NCBI GenBank assembly: GCA_031772625.1
Contig: CM062808.1
Coordinates: forward strand, 471,879,655-471,943,654
Length of the DNA stretch: 64,000 nucleotides
Direction of reading: 5' to 3'
From: Pinus tabuliformis
Lineage: Eukaryota > Streptophyta > Pinopsida > Pinales > Pinaceae
The position numbers were made by a program, and so were the translations under genes. Each line of letters opens with the position of its first letter. The stretch's first letter is position 1. The notes below the pieces were generated by a model that was given only the letters and a program-made list of their open reading frames with translations, did no database searches and was not told the DNA's origin. Of the stretch, positions 48,745-62,059 are shown one piece after another.

Positions 48745-50287
48745 TGTTGGCATTTTGGCACAGGTGTGGCGCTATGGCATAGGTGTTGTCCTTGATGGCA
48801 ACTCTCTTTGGTGACAGATCTCAGTTCAGGTGCTCAGAATGAAGGAAATCTTGTATACGCAGGTACACCTTGCAGAAGACGCGTATACATGTGGGTTATA
48901 CGTTCCGAAGTCGCGTATGCGTATACACGCACTTTTATGCACGGAAAAGCGCGTACATGTCGGAAAGCTTACTTTTGGTCCGTGGTAGTTAGTCCTCGGT
49001 ATTTGAACCTATGGTTTTGGACCATGGTATCTCGACAAGTGTGTTGATCCCAAGTATTGGGCTCTTGGTATTGATTTATTATGGTTTTGGACCGTGGTAT
49101 TGAGCAAGGCCTAAGACTATAAAAGGAGAAGAAGATCATTAGGCAATTGCACCCGAAAACTCTTGAATATCTGGAGAAGTATGAGATCCAGGATGCAGGT
49201 TATGGGTTGATGATGCATTTCTTGATCTGAGCTAAGGAGGGATCTCACCGGTTGATGGAGAACAAGATCTAAGGAGAGATTGGGATCAAATGATTTGAAA
49301 TGAACTATCTTTATGATGCTCATTCTAGATCTACATACTGACGCATGTATTGTTCTATAAGTGTTATGAGTATGACTGATGTCTGGTACAGCTACAAGTT
49401 ATGAGAAATTATTTTTAGATCTGTACGCGGGTTGTCTTTGGCAAAAGCGCGTATGTACGCAGGTTTGATTCATTATAGTAGTGTATACATTATGAAGGAT
49501 AATATTTGAAGTTGCAGATGGATTTGATGGTTATGACAGAGTTCTGTTATCTGCTCTGTGTTCTGGTGACTATGTTATTGACAGGGTTTCATTGTTTCAG
49601 TGATTCAGAAATTGATGATGCTAGTATTGACTATTTTGTGCTTCAATGATATTTATGGGTCCAATATGAAAATTTGATGAAACGTGGCCTTCATATTATG
49701 TGTTGTGCTTCAGGAGTATCCTATCTGAAAATGTATGAAACGTGGTACCTGGAGGAGAGAAGATTGTAGGTCGGCACCTACGTACTAGTATCTTAGCTAG
49801 TACAAGAGCAAATGGGGTTGGAGCTCCCTTCTAGGAGAGTCTGGAGAACGAGAGAAGGTTGTAGCCTTCTGCAGGTTGTAGCCTGTGTGCTGGTAAAGGA
49901 CTGCACCAGTACATTGTAAAAGAAGTTTCTTAATAAAGGAAGATAGAAATGAATTGCAGCAGGTGGTTTTCACCCAAATTGGGTTTCCACCTTATATCAT
50001 GGTGTTCATGTGTGCTTCTTGTGTGTGATGATCTGTTCTGTTTTTACTGCACCTTCTTACTGTTCATATGGTTAATGAAGTTCTGATGCACTAACTAAAG
50101 ATCAACATTTAATGGATTAACTGAATCATAAGTATTTTGGATATACGCTAGTTGCTTTAGACACAGCTGCGTATACACGCGGGTTCCCTTGAATGAAGTA
50201 GCGTATATGTATCTAAGTATAGAAATGAAAAAGTTTTATTGATCTGATAATACTGATTCACCCCCCCTCTCAGTATTATTTCCAACA
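48745..50287 (+). repeat. Young SIRE 3' LTR
   Basis: 1543 bp, the same length as the 5' LTR and differing from it at scattered single positions. Followed by TGGAG. Confidence 0.96.
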
Positions 50288-51452
50288 TGGAGGAATATGT
50301 AGAACATCCAAAAGTGTTCTAACCCTTCCACCTTGCCACTTCAACTTTACTTTTCCATGACCAACGATTCAAGCCTTCTTGTCATCCCCCAAGAAGACAT
50401 CAACACCATCATATATCTCATAGTCGCAGAACCACTCTCTATAGGGAGTGAAGTGAAAGGATGCACTTGAGTCAATCAACCATGCCTCATGGTCTACATG
50501 TGTACTTGAAGAAGTCAAGTACACATCCCCACCTTCATCTGAGGTGGTTTTCACCTCTACAGAAGGAGCATCATCAGATCCCTTTCCTTTGTTACGAGCT
50601 TTATATTTATAGTCCCTTTTGTAGTGCCCTTCCTTCCCACATTTCCAGCACACCACCTTTACAGGTTTTTCTGGAGATTTATTTCTCCCTCTAGATTTAT
50701 ACCTCCCACTCGATGACTTGTTTTTGTTTTTGTTCTGGGACCTTCCTCGTACAGAAAAGGCATCACCATTCTAGCTCTCCATATTTTTCCGTCTCATCTC
50801 CTCTCTCAGCAAGGATGAGACTATTTCATCAAACTGCAAGGTAGTTGCATTTCTAACTATTACAATAACCAGACTATCCCATGAATCTGGTAGAGAACAC
50901 AACAAACTGATGCACTTATCTTCATCTGAAATTTTAATATCAACAGATAATAACTGACTTACCACAATATTAAATGAATTTAAATGCTCTGTCATTTAGT
51001 CTCCATCTTTCATCCTTAGGTTATACATCTTTTTGCATAGGAACAATTTATTCACCAGAGACTTAGATTAGTACAAAGTCCCTAACTTGTCCCATAAAGC
51101 CTTAGCCATAGCTTCCCCTAATACATTCAGCTATGCTGAATCTGAGACACACAATCATATTGTGCTCTTTGCCTTTCGATCCAACTTCTTCCATTCTTCA
51201 TTGGACAATCTCATTGGTTTAGTACCTGGATCTACCGTGATCCACTGATCTTTATCCACCAATAGATCCTCCTTCTTGAGTTTCCAACACTCAAAAATCT
51301 GACCATTAAAATTCTTGATCTCTATCTTTCCACTGCTCGTCATCTTCTTTCACCACCAGAATCAATCCTGCAGATCTCCCACTGAACAGGGTCTACCAGA
51401 GGCTCAAGTGAAACCCCTCGGCAATAAAGGCGTCCCCTTGAAGCCAAAACAA

Positions 51453-51463
51453 CTCTGATACCA
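51453..51463 (-). other. Primer binding site, tRNA-iMet type (Tork-like)
   Basis: On the minus strand it reads TGGTATCAGAG, just inside the 5' LTR. Confidence 0.88.
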
Positions 51464-51465
51464 AA

Positions 51466-51947
51466 TGTATTTTTTAACCCCATATAGAAATTACCTGCAT
51501 ACGAATTCTAAAACACAGAAAATAAACAATGTGAGAGCATAACACATAAAACACATATACTCAGATATTTTCCCCTAGATCCCAATACCAGGACTACCAG
51601 CTTGATTTTTCATTATGTTCCTTTCAATGTTAAAATACATATTTATACATGCCGAAGCATCCAATACCATGGATCAAAAACCATCGTGTCCAAAACAATG
51701 TACGAAAACCATGCACAAAACCATAGGTAGGTCTGCCCAACCTAATATAGGGTCCAAAAAAAAATTCCCCAAGGCGCTACCCCAGACCCCGTAGACGAGG
51801 GTGGGTCCCTTAGACAGGGGGATTGCCACTCCCCCTGTGACCCCCCCGCTGTGCAATCGACGCAATGAAAGGGGGGCTCTGCCCCCCCTCTAACCCCCCG
51901 GTTAACTAGGTGAGCTAGTCGTGGAAAGAATATAACACAACCCAACA
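51466..51947 (-). repeat. Tork-like element 5' LTR
   Basis: 482 bp, clearly homologous to 38382-38853, with the same G- and C-run block at about 51775-51900. The primer site lies at its left edge. Confidence 0.9.
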
Positions 51948-51952
51948 CACCC

Positions 51953-52929
51953 TGCTATATTTCTGTTAATTTGGTATCTCTTTGTTTTTGTCTTATTTCT
52001 CCAGTAGTAACAATCCGTCATCTCAACTCCTCTTATTTTTATTGTGGTTCCAGTGTAATGAGTGAATAAATTAAGTACACTGTATCTTGCCTTTCCTGCT
52101 AGCTATTTTTAGAAATTTCATGTTTAAAGTGGGAGTCGGTGAAGCTAAGAGTGATCTCCTGTGGGCTCATGTAAGTCTCACAACCACAAATTGATGATTA
52201 AACATCAATGAGATGCTGGAATTTAAACACGTTTTTGGTGATGCAATAACACTAATGGACTGGGGATGCTCTTGCATCACTCATTCCAATGTCCAGCAGA
52301 TAGCATTTGTTTGAAAATATTTGTTGAAGTTACAATTTATTTATCATGTGGCACCATTTGGTGTAGTTATAACAGATTGAGTAGACAAGTAGATGAATAG
52401 ATTCAATAGAGAAGTGGATCCAAGCCTGAGATTCCAATGGTAGTTTTCTTGATTTCAATGATAGGAATTAGATTTACAACATGCCCCTAATGTTTTTAAC
52501 TACTTTCAACTTTGCCATTTGACAACATGTTTATGCCCTTGTTTGAATGCTAGAATTTAGTTATTTTCCCAATAACTATTTGGAGTAGTTTATGTTCTAT
52601 TTGCAACAATAATCTTTATTTATCAGAGTTCTTTGAATTTATAGGTTCATATTTAAAGACATATACATTTGAGTTCCCCTGAGTCTATTTTATTTTATTT
52701 CATTCTTTTATTCTATCAATCCTTGTGTTTGTTGGTGATTTACAATTTGGTTATATCAGTTTCTAGCTGCAACACCTTGTTGGATTTCTTAAAGATATTT
52801 CCTTGCCTTTATCTTACTATCTTTCCTATGAAGCATGATTATTTATTTGCATACGTAGGGTTGAAGTTTAAGCATTTGGTTCTACATTTGAAGGACGATT
52901 TTCTTATATGATTTGGTTCTATTTTGCAG
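51953..52929. other. Non-coding stretch before the PHD fragment
   Basis: AT-rich, and ends in a clear acceptor TATTTTGCAG (AG at 52928-52929). It is probably an intron of the gene whose exon follows. I see no convincing upstream exon. Confidence 0.4.
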
Positions 52930-54164
52930 GTATACCAACATTCAAAAGAAGAAGTAATGGGATTTCTTGATCCCTATGTAAATATTGTTTTCTTAGATTG
53001 TAACGAGGATGGTGATGGTGATCTTTTATTATTGTGTGATTGTTATGATTCAACATATCATACATATTGTGTTGGGCTTGGGAGGGCTATCCATGAAGGA
53101 GATTGGTATTGTCAAGGCTATCAAACATCTATGCCTACACAGTCCATCACACATGATGAAGAAGTTGAAGATTTTGTGCTTGATTTTGACAATGGGGATG
53201 AAGCTTAAGAATCAGAGGATTTTTGGAAGATGCTCCAGTTGGGATGGTTGTAGAAAGAATAAACTTAGAGCTCAATTTATCGCCACCTTCTTCTTCTTCT
53301 GCTCCTCTTGTAGAGATAAGGCCAACACATGTAAGAGCAATTCATAGAAGGATTTTGCAACGAAGCACTCCAAATCCATCTCCTAGATTGCTAGATGTAG
53401 CAAGGGCTTCACTTAGGCAAACTGAAGTATCTGGGACTACATTCCAAGTATCCATTGTATGGACAAAAACTCTCTCAAGTCAGCACATACTTCAGGAGCG
53501 TGTATAGGCTTTACATGACAATTGGTCTGTACTAGGAAAATGCTTTTAGAAGTTTTCACCTAGCTCTTCCCTTGATAGATTTGGGGCCAAAGATGGGACG
53601 ATGCAATTGTACAAGCCACACCCAATAGCAGGTTGCTTCTCTTTCGTGAATCAGCTCGAAGAAGTAATTTAGCCTGTGTTTTAGAGATGGAAAAATATAT
53701 AGTTAAATCTAATGTTGATCAGGCGTGGGCAATGATGGAACACATTGGCAGGGATCATCTTCTGGTCATAAAAAAATGATTTATAATAATTGATGGGCAA
53801 TGCAAGGTCAATTTTTGTGAGAGGAAGCATCTTAACTGCTCATGTATGATCAAGAACTAGCTATAGTCAAGATATACCCATTCCTGCAACTACTAACTAT
53901 TTGGAAAATCCAAAAAGGATAACAAAGGAGATCACATGTAGGTATGTTGGAAATAATAGGCTACCAACACCTAGTGTTTCTAATGAGATATTGGGTATAA
54001 GATTATCTTAAACAAGTAGCAATTTACATCATCAACTAAATAATGGCACTTCATTTAGTAAACCTCATGAAAATGGAGTCTGCATATTTGAAGGTGCAAA
54101 GGAGAAGGTGATCTCCATGGTAAAATCCCACATGAATTGCACACTCACAAGGGAACATAGGTAA
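52930..54164 (+). pseudogene. PHD-finger (PHD/RING, PHRF1-like) gene fragment, decayed
   Basis: After an acceptor AG the frame gives VYQHSKEEVMGF, then a PHD finger: CNEDGDGDLLLLCD, STYHTYCVGLGR, EGDWYCQGY. In plants this CVGLG...GDWYC text belongs to PHD (often PHD plus RING) proteins that read histone tails. Three expected zinc cysteines are changed (one to F, two to Y, the latter both TGT to TAT). A stop ends the frame near 53208. In other frames follow RRILQRSTPNPSPRLLDVAR, ALHDNWSVLG and, near 54090, FEGAKEKVISMVKSHMN, which resembles the region before the C-terminus of such proteins. Several stops and frameshifts, so a pseudogene or relic exons. No mRNA-like poly(A) end is seen. Confidence 0.65.
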
Positions 54165-56847
54165 AATCATCTGTATTTTTCCTTCTTTTATGGTTTGTCT
54201 CTATAGAGTTGATTTTACTGGGTGTACATTGTATGCATCTTAGAATTTCTCTTTAGGAAATCCTATTTTTATTCTTTCCAAGAAAACCTCCCTAGGGAAT
54301 CCCAATGGATATTTCACCACATTCATGGATGGCATCCCTAGTAAACCCATTGGCATTGACTAGTGCACCTCACCTAAGAAATTTTGAATAGGCCACCTGC
54401 TAGCACAAAACTAGACAAATACCAAGTAACATTAATGACATTTGGTTGGGCTAACCCCTTGGGCTCAATAAATCATAATCAACTACACTATTTTCCATAT
54501 TAACATATTGATCCTTTTTAACATTTTGTTAGAGTAACCATAACAATCCAAGTTTGTTCCTACTTTTATTTTGGTTTTTAATTCATTTTTTGGTGTGATG
54601 ACAACTTTATATGACTCTATAGATGTTTATTTTTGTTAGAGTATTTGTTGAAAAGTAGAAGCTCTCTTACATTCTACCTTGTCTGTTATGTAGTGATGAA
54701 GTTCAGTTTCATTAGTTGTGACCAAGGAACTGTGTCAGGCATGTATAGAAAGATTCTTCTATCACTATTTCCTTAAACAAGAAAATTATATCCTTAATGC
54801 TACATGTTTGCATCTCAGGGAACTTCCAATCCTAATAAATGAGGTTAAATTTAAGTGTTTCCAAAATTCAAATCTCAGGTTTTTTGAATTAACTCATATA
54901 TGGTCCTAGAAAAGCGAAGTGAAATTTAATTATTTCCAAATCTTAAGTTCTATGAATTCACTCATATTTGGTGGTGGAATCTTTTGAGCAAACAAAAAGA
55001 ATTTCTTTTAGTTGCATTCAAATTTTCCAAAAATAATACTAAATTTCTCCTTGACTAAAATTCTCCCTGAAATGGCTTTGGGATTGAAAATTTTGTAAAT
55101 ATTTTTAGGGAAACAACCCAAAATACTTTTTCCATATTAGAGTTTTATAACACTAGGTACTACTAAAACAATCTTCTATTTTCTACTACAAATGTCTAAT
55201 AGATTCTGCCCAGAAACTGATCAGAAAATTAGGCAGATGTGTTGGACAAACTAAGTAATTTTGAATGAATAATAACTTAACATAAACGATATATTAGGTT
55301 CCATAAATATATAACTTAGAAGCATGAACTAAAGAAGAAATCTCAATGAGATTGACATATTCTTAATTGAGTTGAATGAGGTCAGGGATAACTTTGACTA
55401 GAGGGTGTTGAAAATGGCAGAATTTTGTTCTAGTTGGATAGATTTAGAACTAAAAATCAGCAATTTTCTTGCTTGCATAACTTGGGAAGATTTTTTTATC
55501 TCAAATCTCCACCTTATTGAATAATATAATTTATTCCTTGCAATGTTGAGATATGTTGTGATACCACTTGCTAGTAACCTAAACACTTTGGATGAAAAAT
55601 TAGTTGTGAATTTTACTTGCAAAAGATATAAGTGAAAATATAGATTAATTGTCCCTTGTGTAGAATTTCCTTGAAATTCTGCTACTACTTAAATTAATAA
55701 ATCTAAAACTAATTGTTGCACCAAGACAAAAAAATATCTCTACTAATTTGTAGTGGAATAGAACATAAATAAAACACAGTCACACTATAGGAAAAAAAAC
55801 AAAATTTTCTAGGGAACCCAATTGGGAAAACCCTCTGCTAGCTATAGAAATTTAAAATACTATCCATATTAGGCTTTGAGACACCTTCTTCAAGACTAGG
55901 TTCATCGATGCTTATTGATTTCCATATTCATTTTCATAAGCATTAGGGTTGTTGTCCATCAAATCAGAGTAGTTAGAAAGTGTCTCTTTCATTTCAAAAA
56001 GCAGATCAGGATCAACTTCATCCAAGAATCCCTTAGAAGGCTCATCAGTAGCAAGAAGAAAGGTCTTCTTTTATTTTATTTCATCACATGCATCCATCAT
56101 AATCATTGATTTGTCTTCATTTCTGTCACAGTCATTTTCAATGATAGATGCAAAAGGTAATTTAGTATGATATAATCCTTAGGTAACCAACCTCAGGCAT
56201 ATTGTTGGTTAATTTATGTTGTTTGAAGTTTATTGAGTTTGAGTTTTATCATGGAACTACTAGAAACATACTAGCATGGGTGAGTTGATTATCTTGATAA
56301 CAATGTTATGGTTTGATCTAATCCTTGAAAGGAAATTATAGTTAATGGTCAAAATTTCACATTCCTTTCATTTTTTTATTTTCACATATAACAAATATAT
56401 TTATGTTATAGCCTCTAGCTAGATATAGACAGTAACTGCCACTCAGAAGTTGGATGCCATCATTTAGACCTTGAGCTTAATCAACTTACCTTTGTTTGAG
56501 TTGAAAATGTCATTAGATCTCATTATATCGTCTATTGAAGAGCATGAATCCAATTTACCTTTGTTTCAATTTAAAATGTAATTAGATCTTGCTATATCAT
56601 GTTTTGTAGAGAATGAATCCAATTTCTCACAGTCCATTTGCTTGAGGTATAACAAAGCTACTTTAATTCATTAAACTTACTTTTCATATTCTATTTGTCG
56701 ATTGTGATTCTGCAGGCCACATCCGCATTGGAAAAGGGGCATATTTAATGTAGTGTGGAAGGAGAGGGAAGCTTCAATTATGTCCTTTCAAACTTTCTAA
56801 GGTACGTAATAATTTTTTTTTTTTAAATCTCCATAAAATGTTGTGCT
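54165..56847. other. Intergenic DNA, no gene recognised
   Basis: AT-rich. Short phrases near 54240-54370 (AGGAAATCC, AGGGAATCC, CATCCCTAG) and near 55800 repeat loosely. No coding frame or family match that I can support. Confidence 0.5.
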
Positions 56848-58480
56848 TGTTGGAAATAATACTGAGAGGGGGGGTGAATCAATATTAGCAATTCAATATT
56901 TTTTCATTTCCATATTAGATTCATATACATTACTTCAGTTAATGAATCTTGCATGTATACACAACTGTGTTTAAGGCAACTAGCGTATATCTTGCAAACT
57001 TATGATTCGGTTAATTCATCATATGTTGATCTTTAATCAGTGCATCATAACCATATAAATAGTAACTAGGTGTAGTAAAAACAGAATAGAAAATCAGACA
57101 CATGAACACAAGATATAAGGTGGAAACCTAATGTGGGTGAAAACCACTTACTACAATCATCTCTATCTTCTTTTAATAAGAAACTTCTTTTTACAATTTT
57201 TGTATTGGTGCAGTCTTATACCAGTACGCAGACTTCTACCTGCAGAAGGCTACAACCTTCTCTCATTCTCCAACTTCTCCTAGAAGGGAGCTACAACCCC
57301 CTAGATCTTGTACTAGCTGATATGTTTACTAGTACGTAGGTGCTGGCCTACAGAAGGCTACAACCTTCTCTTTTTCTTCCAGAGACCACATTTCATAAAT
57401 TTTCAGACTGGATCCATCAATAACATCATTCAATCATCAAATATATTTGCATAAACCAATCTCCTTTGCACCAACCACAACTGAATCAATCAATCAATCT
57501 GATCTTTCAAAATTTTGTAACCAGAATACAGTAACCAGAACCCAAGCCAGAACCCAGAACCCAGAACACTGCAACCGCAAAAAAAAAGCAACTAAAACAT
57601 ATTTTATGAGGTATATGCTACTTCCATGTGTCAAACCTACGTGCATACGCTATTTTCTCCAGGAAAACCCGCGTACAAATTTGCAAATCAAATTTAAGAT
57701 GTATACGCTATTTTGATATGTTGAACTAGCATGTACAAGTGCCTTTTCTAAAGTGAAACTGCGTACAGATCTATAAATGATGATTTAAATATTACAACAA
57801 TTCCAGACTTCAGTTATACCCAAATCATCATTTTTACAGACTACAACATGTGCCAGTTATTCAGATAAATGATCAAACCACATAAAGATACTTCACTTCA
57901 AGCCTTAAGATCTTAACCCATCATTAGATCTTATCATTCAACAAGCTCTAAGGTTCATCCTTGGTTCAGATCCAGATATGCACCAAAACCCAATAACCTA
58001 TATACTAGATCTTGATCTTCATCATATATTCAATACTTGGGTGCATTTGCCTAATGATCTTCTCCTCTTTTTATAGTCTTAGGCCTTACTCAATACCATG
58101 GACCAAAACCACTTAGGACCAATACCTTGGACCAAATACCTCGAACCATATATCTTGGACCAATACCATGGATCAAAATACCATGGACCAAAATACCATG
58201 GACCAAATCCCTTGGACCAAAACTTAGTTTTCCGAGATATACATGCCTTTCATTTTGTGAAAGTGTGTGCGTACGTATATGCACCTTTTGGTCTATTCAC
58301 CGATGTGTATATGCTACTTTGTCAAGGTGAACTTGTGTATAACTCTCTTTCCTCATTCTGTGAAGTCTGATCTGTAACTCTATGTTGTTAACCTGCTGAA
58401 CTATGATTTTTCATCTGAGTGAGTTGCCATCAAGGAAAACACATGTGTCACAGTGCCAAATCTATGTCATAATGCTAACA
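56848..58480 (-). repeat. Third SIRE 3' LTR
   Basis: 1633 bp from TGTTGGAAATAATAC to AATGCTAACA, homologous to the other SIRE LTRs. It carries the longest CCATGGACCAAA array (about 58097-58225). Confidence 0.9.
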
Positions 58481-59574
58481 ATCTCCCCCTTTGGACTTGA
58501 CAGCAACCCCAAGTCACTCTCCCCCTTTGTCATCAAGGGCAAAGGGTTATGCTCCCCCTGAGTACATGCTGAACTCTCTGATATGCTAAAGTGTGTTGAT
58601 TGAGCTCCAGGATCAAGTCCATGCTCCCCCTAAATATAAGCAAGGTCTAGAAAAATATGTTCTAAAAGAAGAACATGACTCTATACATACATCATAGATG
58701 ACCTTCCTATCACCAATGACTCATACATACATCCATCTCCAAACCAAGTGGGGATATACCAATTGTTTATACTTGTCAAAACAAGAACATTACATCATCC
58801 ATCCCACGCATAGTGGGGTAAAAAAATAGGTTGTTTCATGACCTTTACATTAAAATATATACATGACATATATAACAGAGACCAAATATCTAAAACAAGA
58901 CCATGATAACAACTATCATCAGTAGCATCTGTCAATCAGCATCCAGACCAGCAACCATGTTCTCCCCCAAATCCGTTCCACCTGAATAAAAAACAACTGT
59001 GTGAATCTGTACCAAGATCTTCTAAGATAATGCCAACAATGCATTATTAGAAGTATATTCTCCCCCTGCACCTGTGCTAGATGATCACTGTCAGATCTGA
59101 TCATTTCATATAGTAGAAGAGTTATCAAGGCATCACCATCAATAAGATAAACATCAAGTTATCAACAACTTATGAGAGCCAACATATTTCCACATGTCAT
59201 TCATAGTCTGTGACAATCATTAAGCAGAGTAGATAATTCACTTAACCATATCAGACCCCTTTCATCCTGAGTCTGGTCCACTCCTTTTCTTCAAACCAAT
59301 ATATATGCGACTGTATCCACAGAAACCAGCGTATGTACGCGACTATGCTTCATGAAACTCGCGTATAACCACTTTCTCATAAACAGATAAGTTTTAACAG
59401 TATGATGATGCATCAACTACTCCCATCTTCTGTCTGAGATATCCAAATGTTTCTCTGGGCAGTGGTTTAGTGAATATATCAACAACCTGTTCTTTGGAGG
59501 GAACATACTCCAATTTGACCTTTTGTTCAAGCACTTGTTCACGTAGAAAATGATATTTGATGGATATGTGCTTG
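56848..59574 (-). mobile_element. SIRE-type Ty1/copia, 3' end only (split by next element)
   Basis: The minus-strand 3' LTR (56848-58480) is followed, further right, by the purine-tract cluster (58483-58640) and the end of RNase H (about 59390-59570, text [24 protein letters not shown]). The copy is then interrupted at 59575 by the LTR of a gypsy element. The rest of the SIRE, with its other LTR, should lie beyond the window. It matches the copies at 24405 and 41780. Broken; age cannot be set from a single LTR, though the sequence looks about as old as the 24405 copy. Confidence 0.88.
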
Positions 59575-61678
59575 TGATGAGCCCCAAAAATGGGTAACTT
59601 TATGGGCTCATTTTTCCTATTATTCTCATTTAATCCACCATTCTCTATAGTTTTATGCATGCTTTTGAATATATTTATGTTAATTGAGTGAATGGGAATA
59701 GTCACTTGACCACAAAGTCTAATACGTGCTTATTGCAGATTTTTGGACAATTTTGGACCAAGATCAGGCATTTATGAGCAAATTAGCAGCCAAATACGAA
59801 GAAACAAGGCTGAGGATTTATAGGAGGGGTGTCTTTTGCACTAAGTTACCCCTTCCTTGAGTTCTCCACCATCAGCTCGGAGTTCAACAACCCACCAAAG
59901 ATGATTTCAAGGGGCAGCCGAGCAGGTTTAGTGAAGTGGCTGATTAACTGCAGTTTTGGGTAGCCAAGCTCCTAAAGTTAAGGAGGACTATTGGGAGTCC
60001 TCGTTTTCATAAGTAGGAAGGCTTCAAGCCTTGGTAGTTTAGCTATTGAACAATTTATTTTCGCACTTTAGTGTAGCTCTGCATTCAACTCATTTTCGAG
60101 CTCTTTCTGTAAACAGTTTTGTGACATGACTATTATTTTTTATTAATGAAGATGAATCTCACTTTGCACCAACTCTGATCTTTTTTAGGAGGCTGTAGCT
60201 TTTGGGGTTGGGCCCAACCCAAGTGCCAGTACCTCCTTTGTGTAATTTTATGTGTCTTTACTGCATTCATAGGATAATTTCTGTCATATATGGTAAATCT
60301 TGCTTTGTTACTTAGGTTGTTTTCGATGATTAAGATAGTTGTTCATGCTTCAGGTTGATTTGATAGTTTAGTAACAACAAAATATCCACAAAAAGGCTAT
60401 CAAGCAGCCCTTGATCTCATTTCTCCCTCCTTGGGACCATGAGCTGAGACCAAGGCATACTTGTTGCCACAAAAACATTGTTTTTGCCTTCCAATGCAAT
60501 TGTTAGTGTTAGATTTTAAGTTGGAAAAGTTGATATCAGTTGTGTTTTTCATGTTTAGATCTATTCTTTCTCAATTTCCATAGCTATCTTGCATGATTTC
60601 CTATCTATAAACTTTTGTTCATCATGTTTCTGGTTTTTAGGTCAAAATAGATAAATATTTGTTTTTCTAGTCTTTGCTTGGATCATTTTTGGAAAGTAAT
60701 GTGTAGAAAACATGTAAGACACTCTAGCCTATCCTTCCTCCATCATACAACCTACTCTGGTCTCTCTCTTAAGATTTCCTTCACCCATTCGCCATACTTT
60801 CCCAACTTGCCCTAATTTCTACATTTTTGTGCAACATTGCTTCCTTCATTTTTGAACATATCCAACCATCTTCATCACTCCTGAGCTTCATCTACCGGGT
60901 CCTAGACCCCTTAACATCCTTGTCCATCATTCATTCCCACTTTTCCACCATTTTTCCACCATATACCCTATAAAATCCACTTTCGGCCTGTTCTTGTAGA
61001 ACTCCCTGTAGAAATTCCTGTAGATCCCCTACAGACTTCCTGTAGAAGTTCACGCGAGTAGTTTTTCGAGATCTGATCACTATGGAATTATCCAGAAGGG
61101 TGCTAGGGACCCCTTAGGTCCTCTTCTCACCTTCCCAACCTCTTGCAAATTCCCACTCCACTTTCTTTCGCCAATAGACCTTTGCACGGTCAAAAAATAG
61201 TTAAACCACATGCATAATAATTCTGCATAAAATTACTCAAAAATACAAAAAGATGTTTTTCCATACTTTCCTTCAGAAGTAGCTTAGACACATGCATTTC
61301 ACCCTTCTAAGAGTCAATGGAATCCATTTTAGAAGCTTTCATCTCTTTTCTTGCACTAGTAGGGTTAGTTGGTAAAACTAGGTTTGCTAGGGTTTGCATT
61401 TCCTTTTAGCGTTCAACTTCTTTCTGCAAGTAGACTAGCCTCTTTTGAGTTAGCTTTCATCCATCACAGTTAAAAGATTCTTCTAAGAACTCATAGAAGT
61501 TGGCTTAAGCTCCTAGCAAACTTGTGCCAACTAATCAAGTGACAGCCTGCAGTGAGAGCTAGTACTTGTGCATATAGCACCGTCGCTTCCAAGTTTGTTA
61601 CGAACTACCTGGTTGATAAAAGTAAAGAAGGGAGTCCCAGGAGTTACAACATCATTGTTGCAATACTAGAGCCCGCCA
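59575..61678 (+). repeat. Athila/Tat-like 5' LTR
   Basis: The start is fixed by the break in the SIRE RNase H sequence. The end is placed just before the primer site, so it is uncertain by a few bases. Contains phrases such as TGTAGAA(C/A)T(C/T)C repeated near 60995-61040. No coding. Confidence 0.75.
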
Positions 61679-61684
61679 TCTTTT

Positions 61685-61702
61685 TGGCGTCGTTACTGGG
61701 GA
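61685..61702 (+). other. Primer binding site, tRNA-Asp type
   Basis: TGGCGTCGTTACTGGGGA, two changes from TGGCGCCGTTGCCGGGGA, the usual Athila-type site complementary to the 3' end of tRNA-Asp. Confidence 0.8.
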
Positions 61703-62059
61703 AGCGTCAGAGTATTTGTGATTACTGCTTTTCTTCTATTTTCTACTGCAACATTCTACTAAGTAGTTTATTTCAGCAAGAGTAGAGTAAAGTCGATTAG
61801 ACATTTCTTGCTTTCATTTCATTTCTACAATTTCAATTCTACAAGCATAGCTTAGCATTTCAATTCAACAATTTTAATTCTGCAAGCGTAGCTTAGCATT
61901 TCAATTCTGCAATTTCATTTTAGGAAAATGTCATTTCCTGCTTTCATTTCAATTCTGTAATTTTCATTCCAGCAATGTTTATTTTAGTTAGTTGCAATTT
62001 GTTGTTCAATCAATTTCAGTTTTGCAGGTACAAGCGGAGAAAAACACAAAAAAAACAAC

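Larger units (their letters stand above)
41780..50287 (+). mobile_element. SIRE-type Ty1/copia retrotransposon, young copy
   Basis: Two 1543-bp LTRs (41780-43322 and 48745-50287), target duplication TGGAG (41775-41779 and 50288-50292), a perfect tRNA-iMet primer site (43325-43336) and a purine tract CCAAAGGGGGAGAT before the 3' LTR define it exactly. It lies inside the protease/integrase part of the Tork-like element, in the opposite orientation. LTRs are about 98% identical by eye, so it is the youngest insertion here. Gag and pol are both present and mostly open. SIRE-family elements are known to place a stop between gag and pol and to read through it. It looks nearly whole, with perhaps two or three breaks. 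No envelope-like frame is seen between RNase H and the 3' LTR. Confidence 0.96.
38382..51947 (-). mobile_element. Tork-like Ty1/copia retrotransposon, split by a SIRE insertion
   Basis: LTRs at 38382-38853 and 51466-51947; the flanks CACCT (38377-38381) and CACCC (51948-51952) look like a decayed target duplication. Minus-strand parts: primer site by the right LTR, gag (about 51340-50770), zinc knuckle (CWKCGKEGHYKRD, near 50640), protease (WLIDSSASFHFT, near 50460), then the inserted SIRE (41780-50287), GAG-pre-integrase (about 41770-41410), integrase remnants (about 41300-40900), reverse transcriptase (about 40400-39830, box YVDDML) and RNase H (about 39360-38900). Own length is about 5.1 kb. 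LTRs differ at roughly a tenth of positions by eye. Old, with many breaks (ten or more). Confidence 0.9.
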
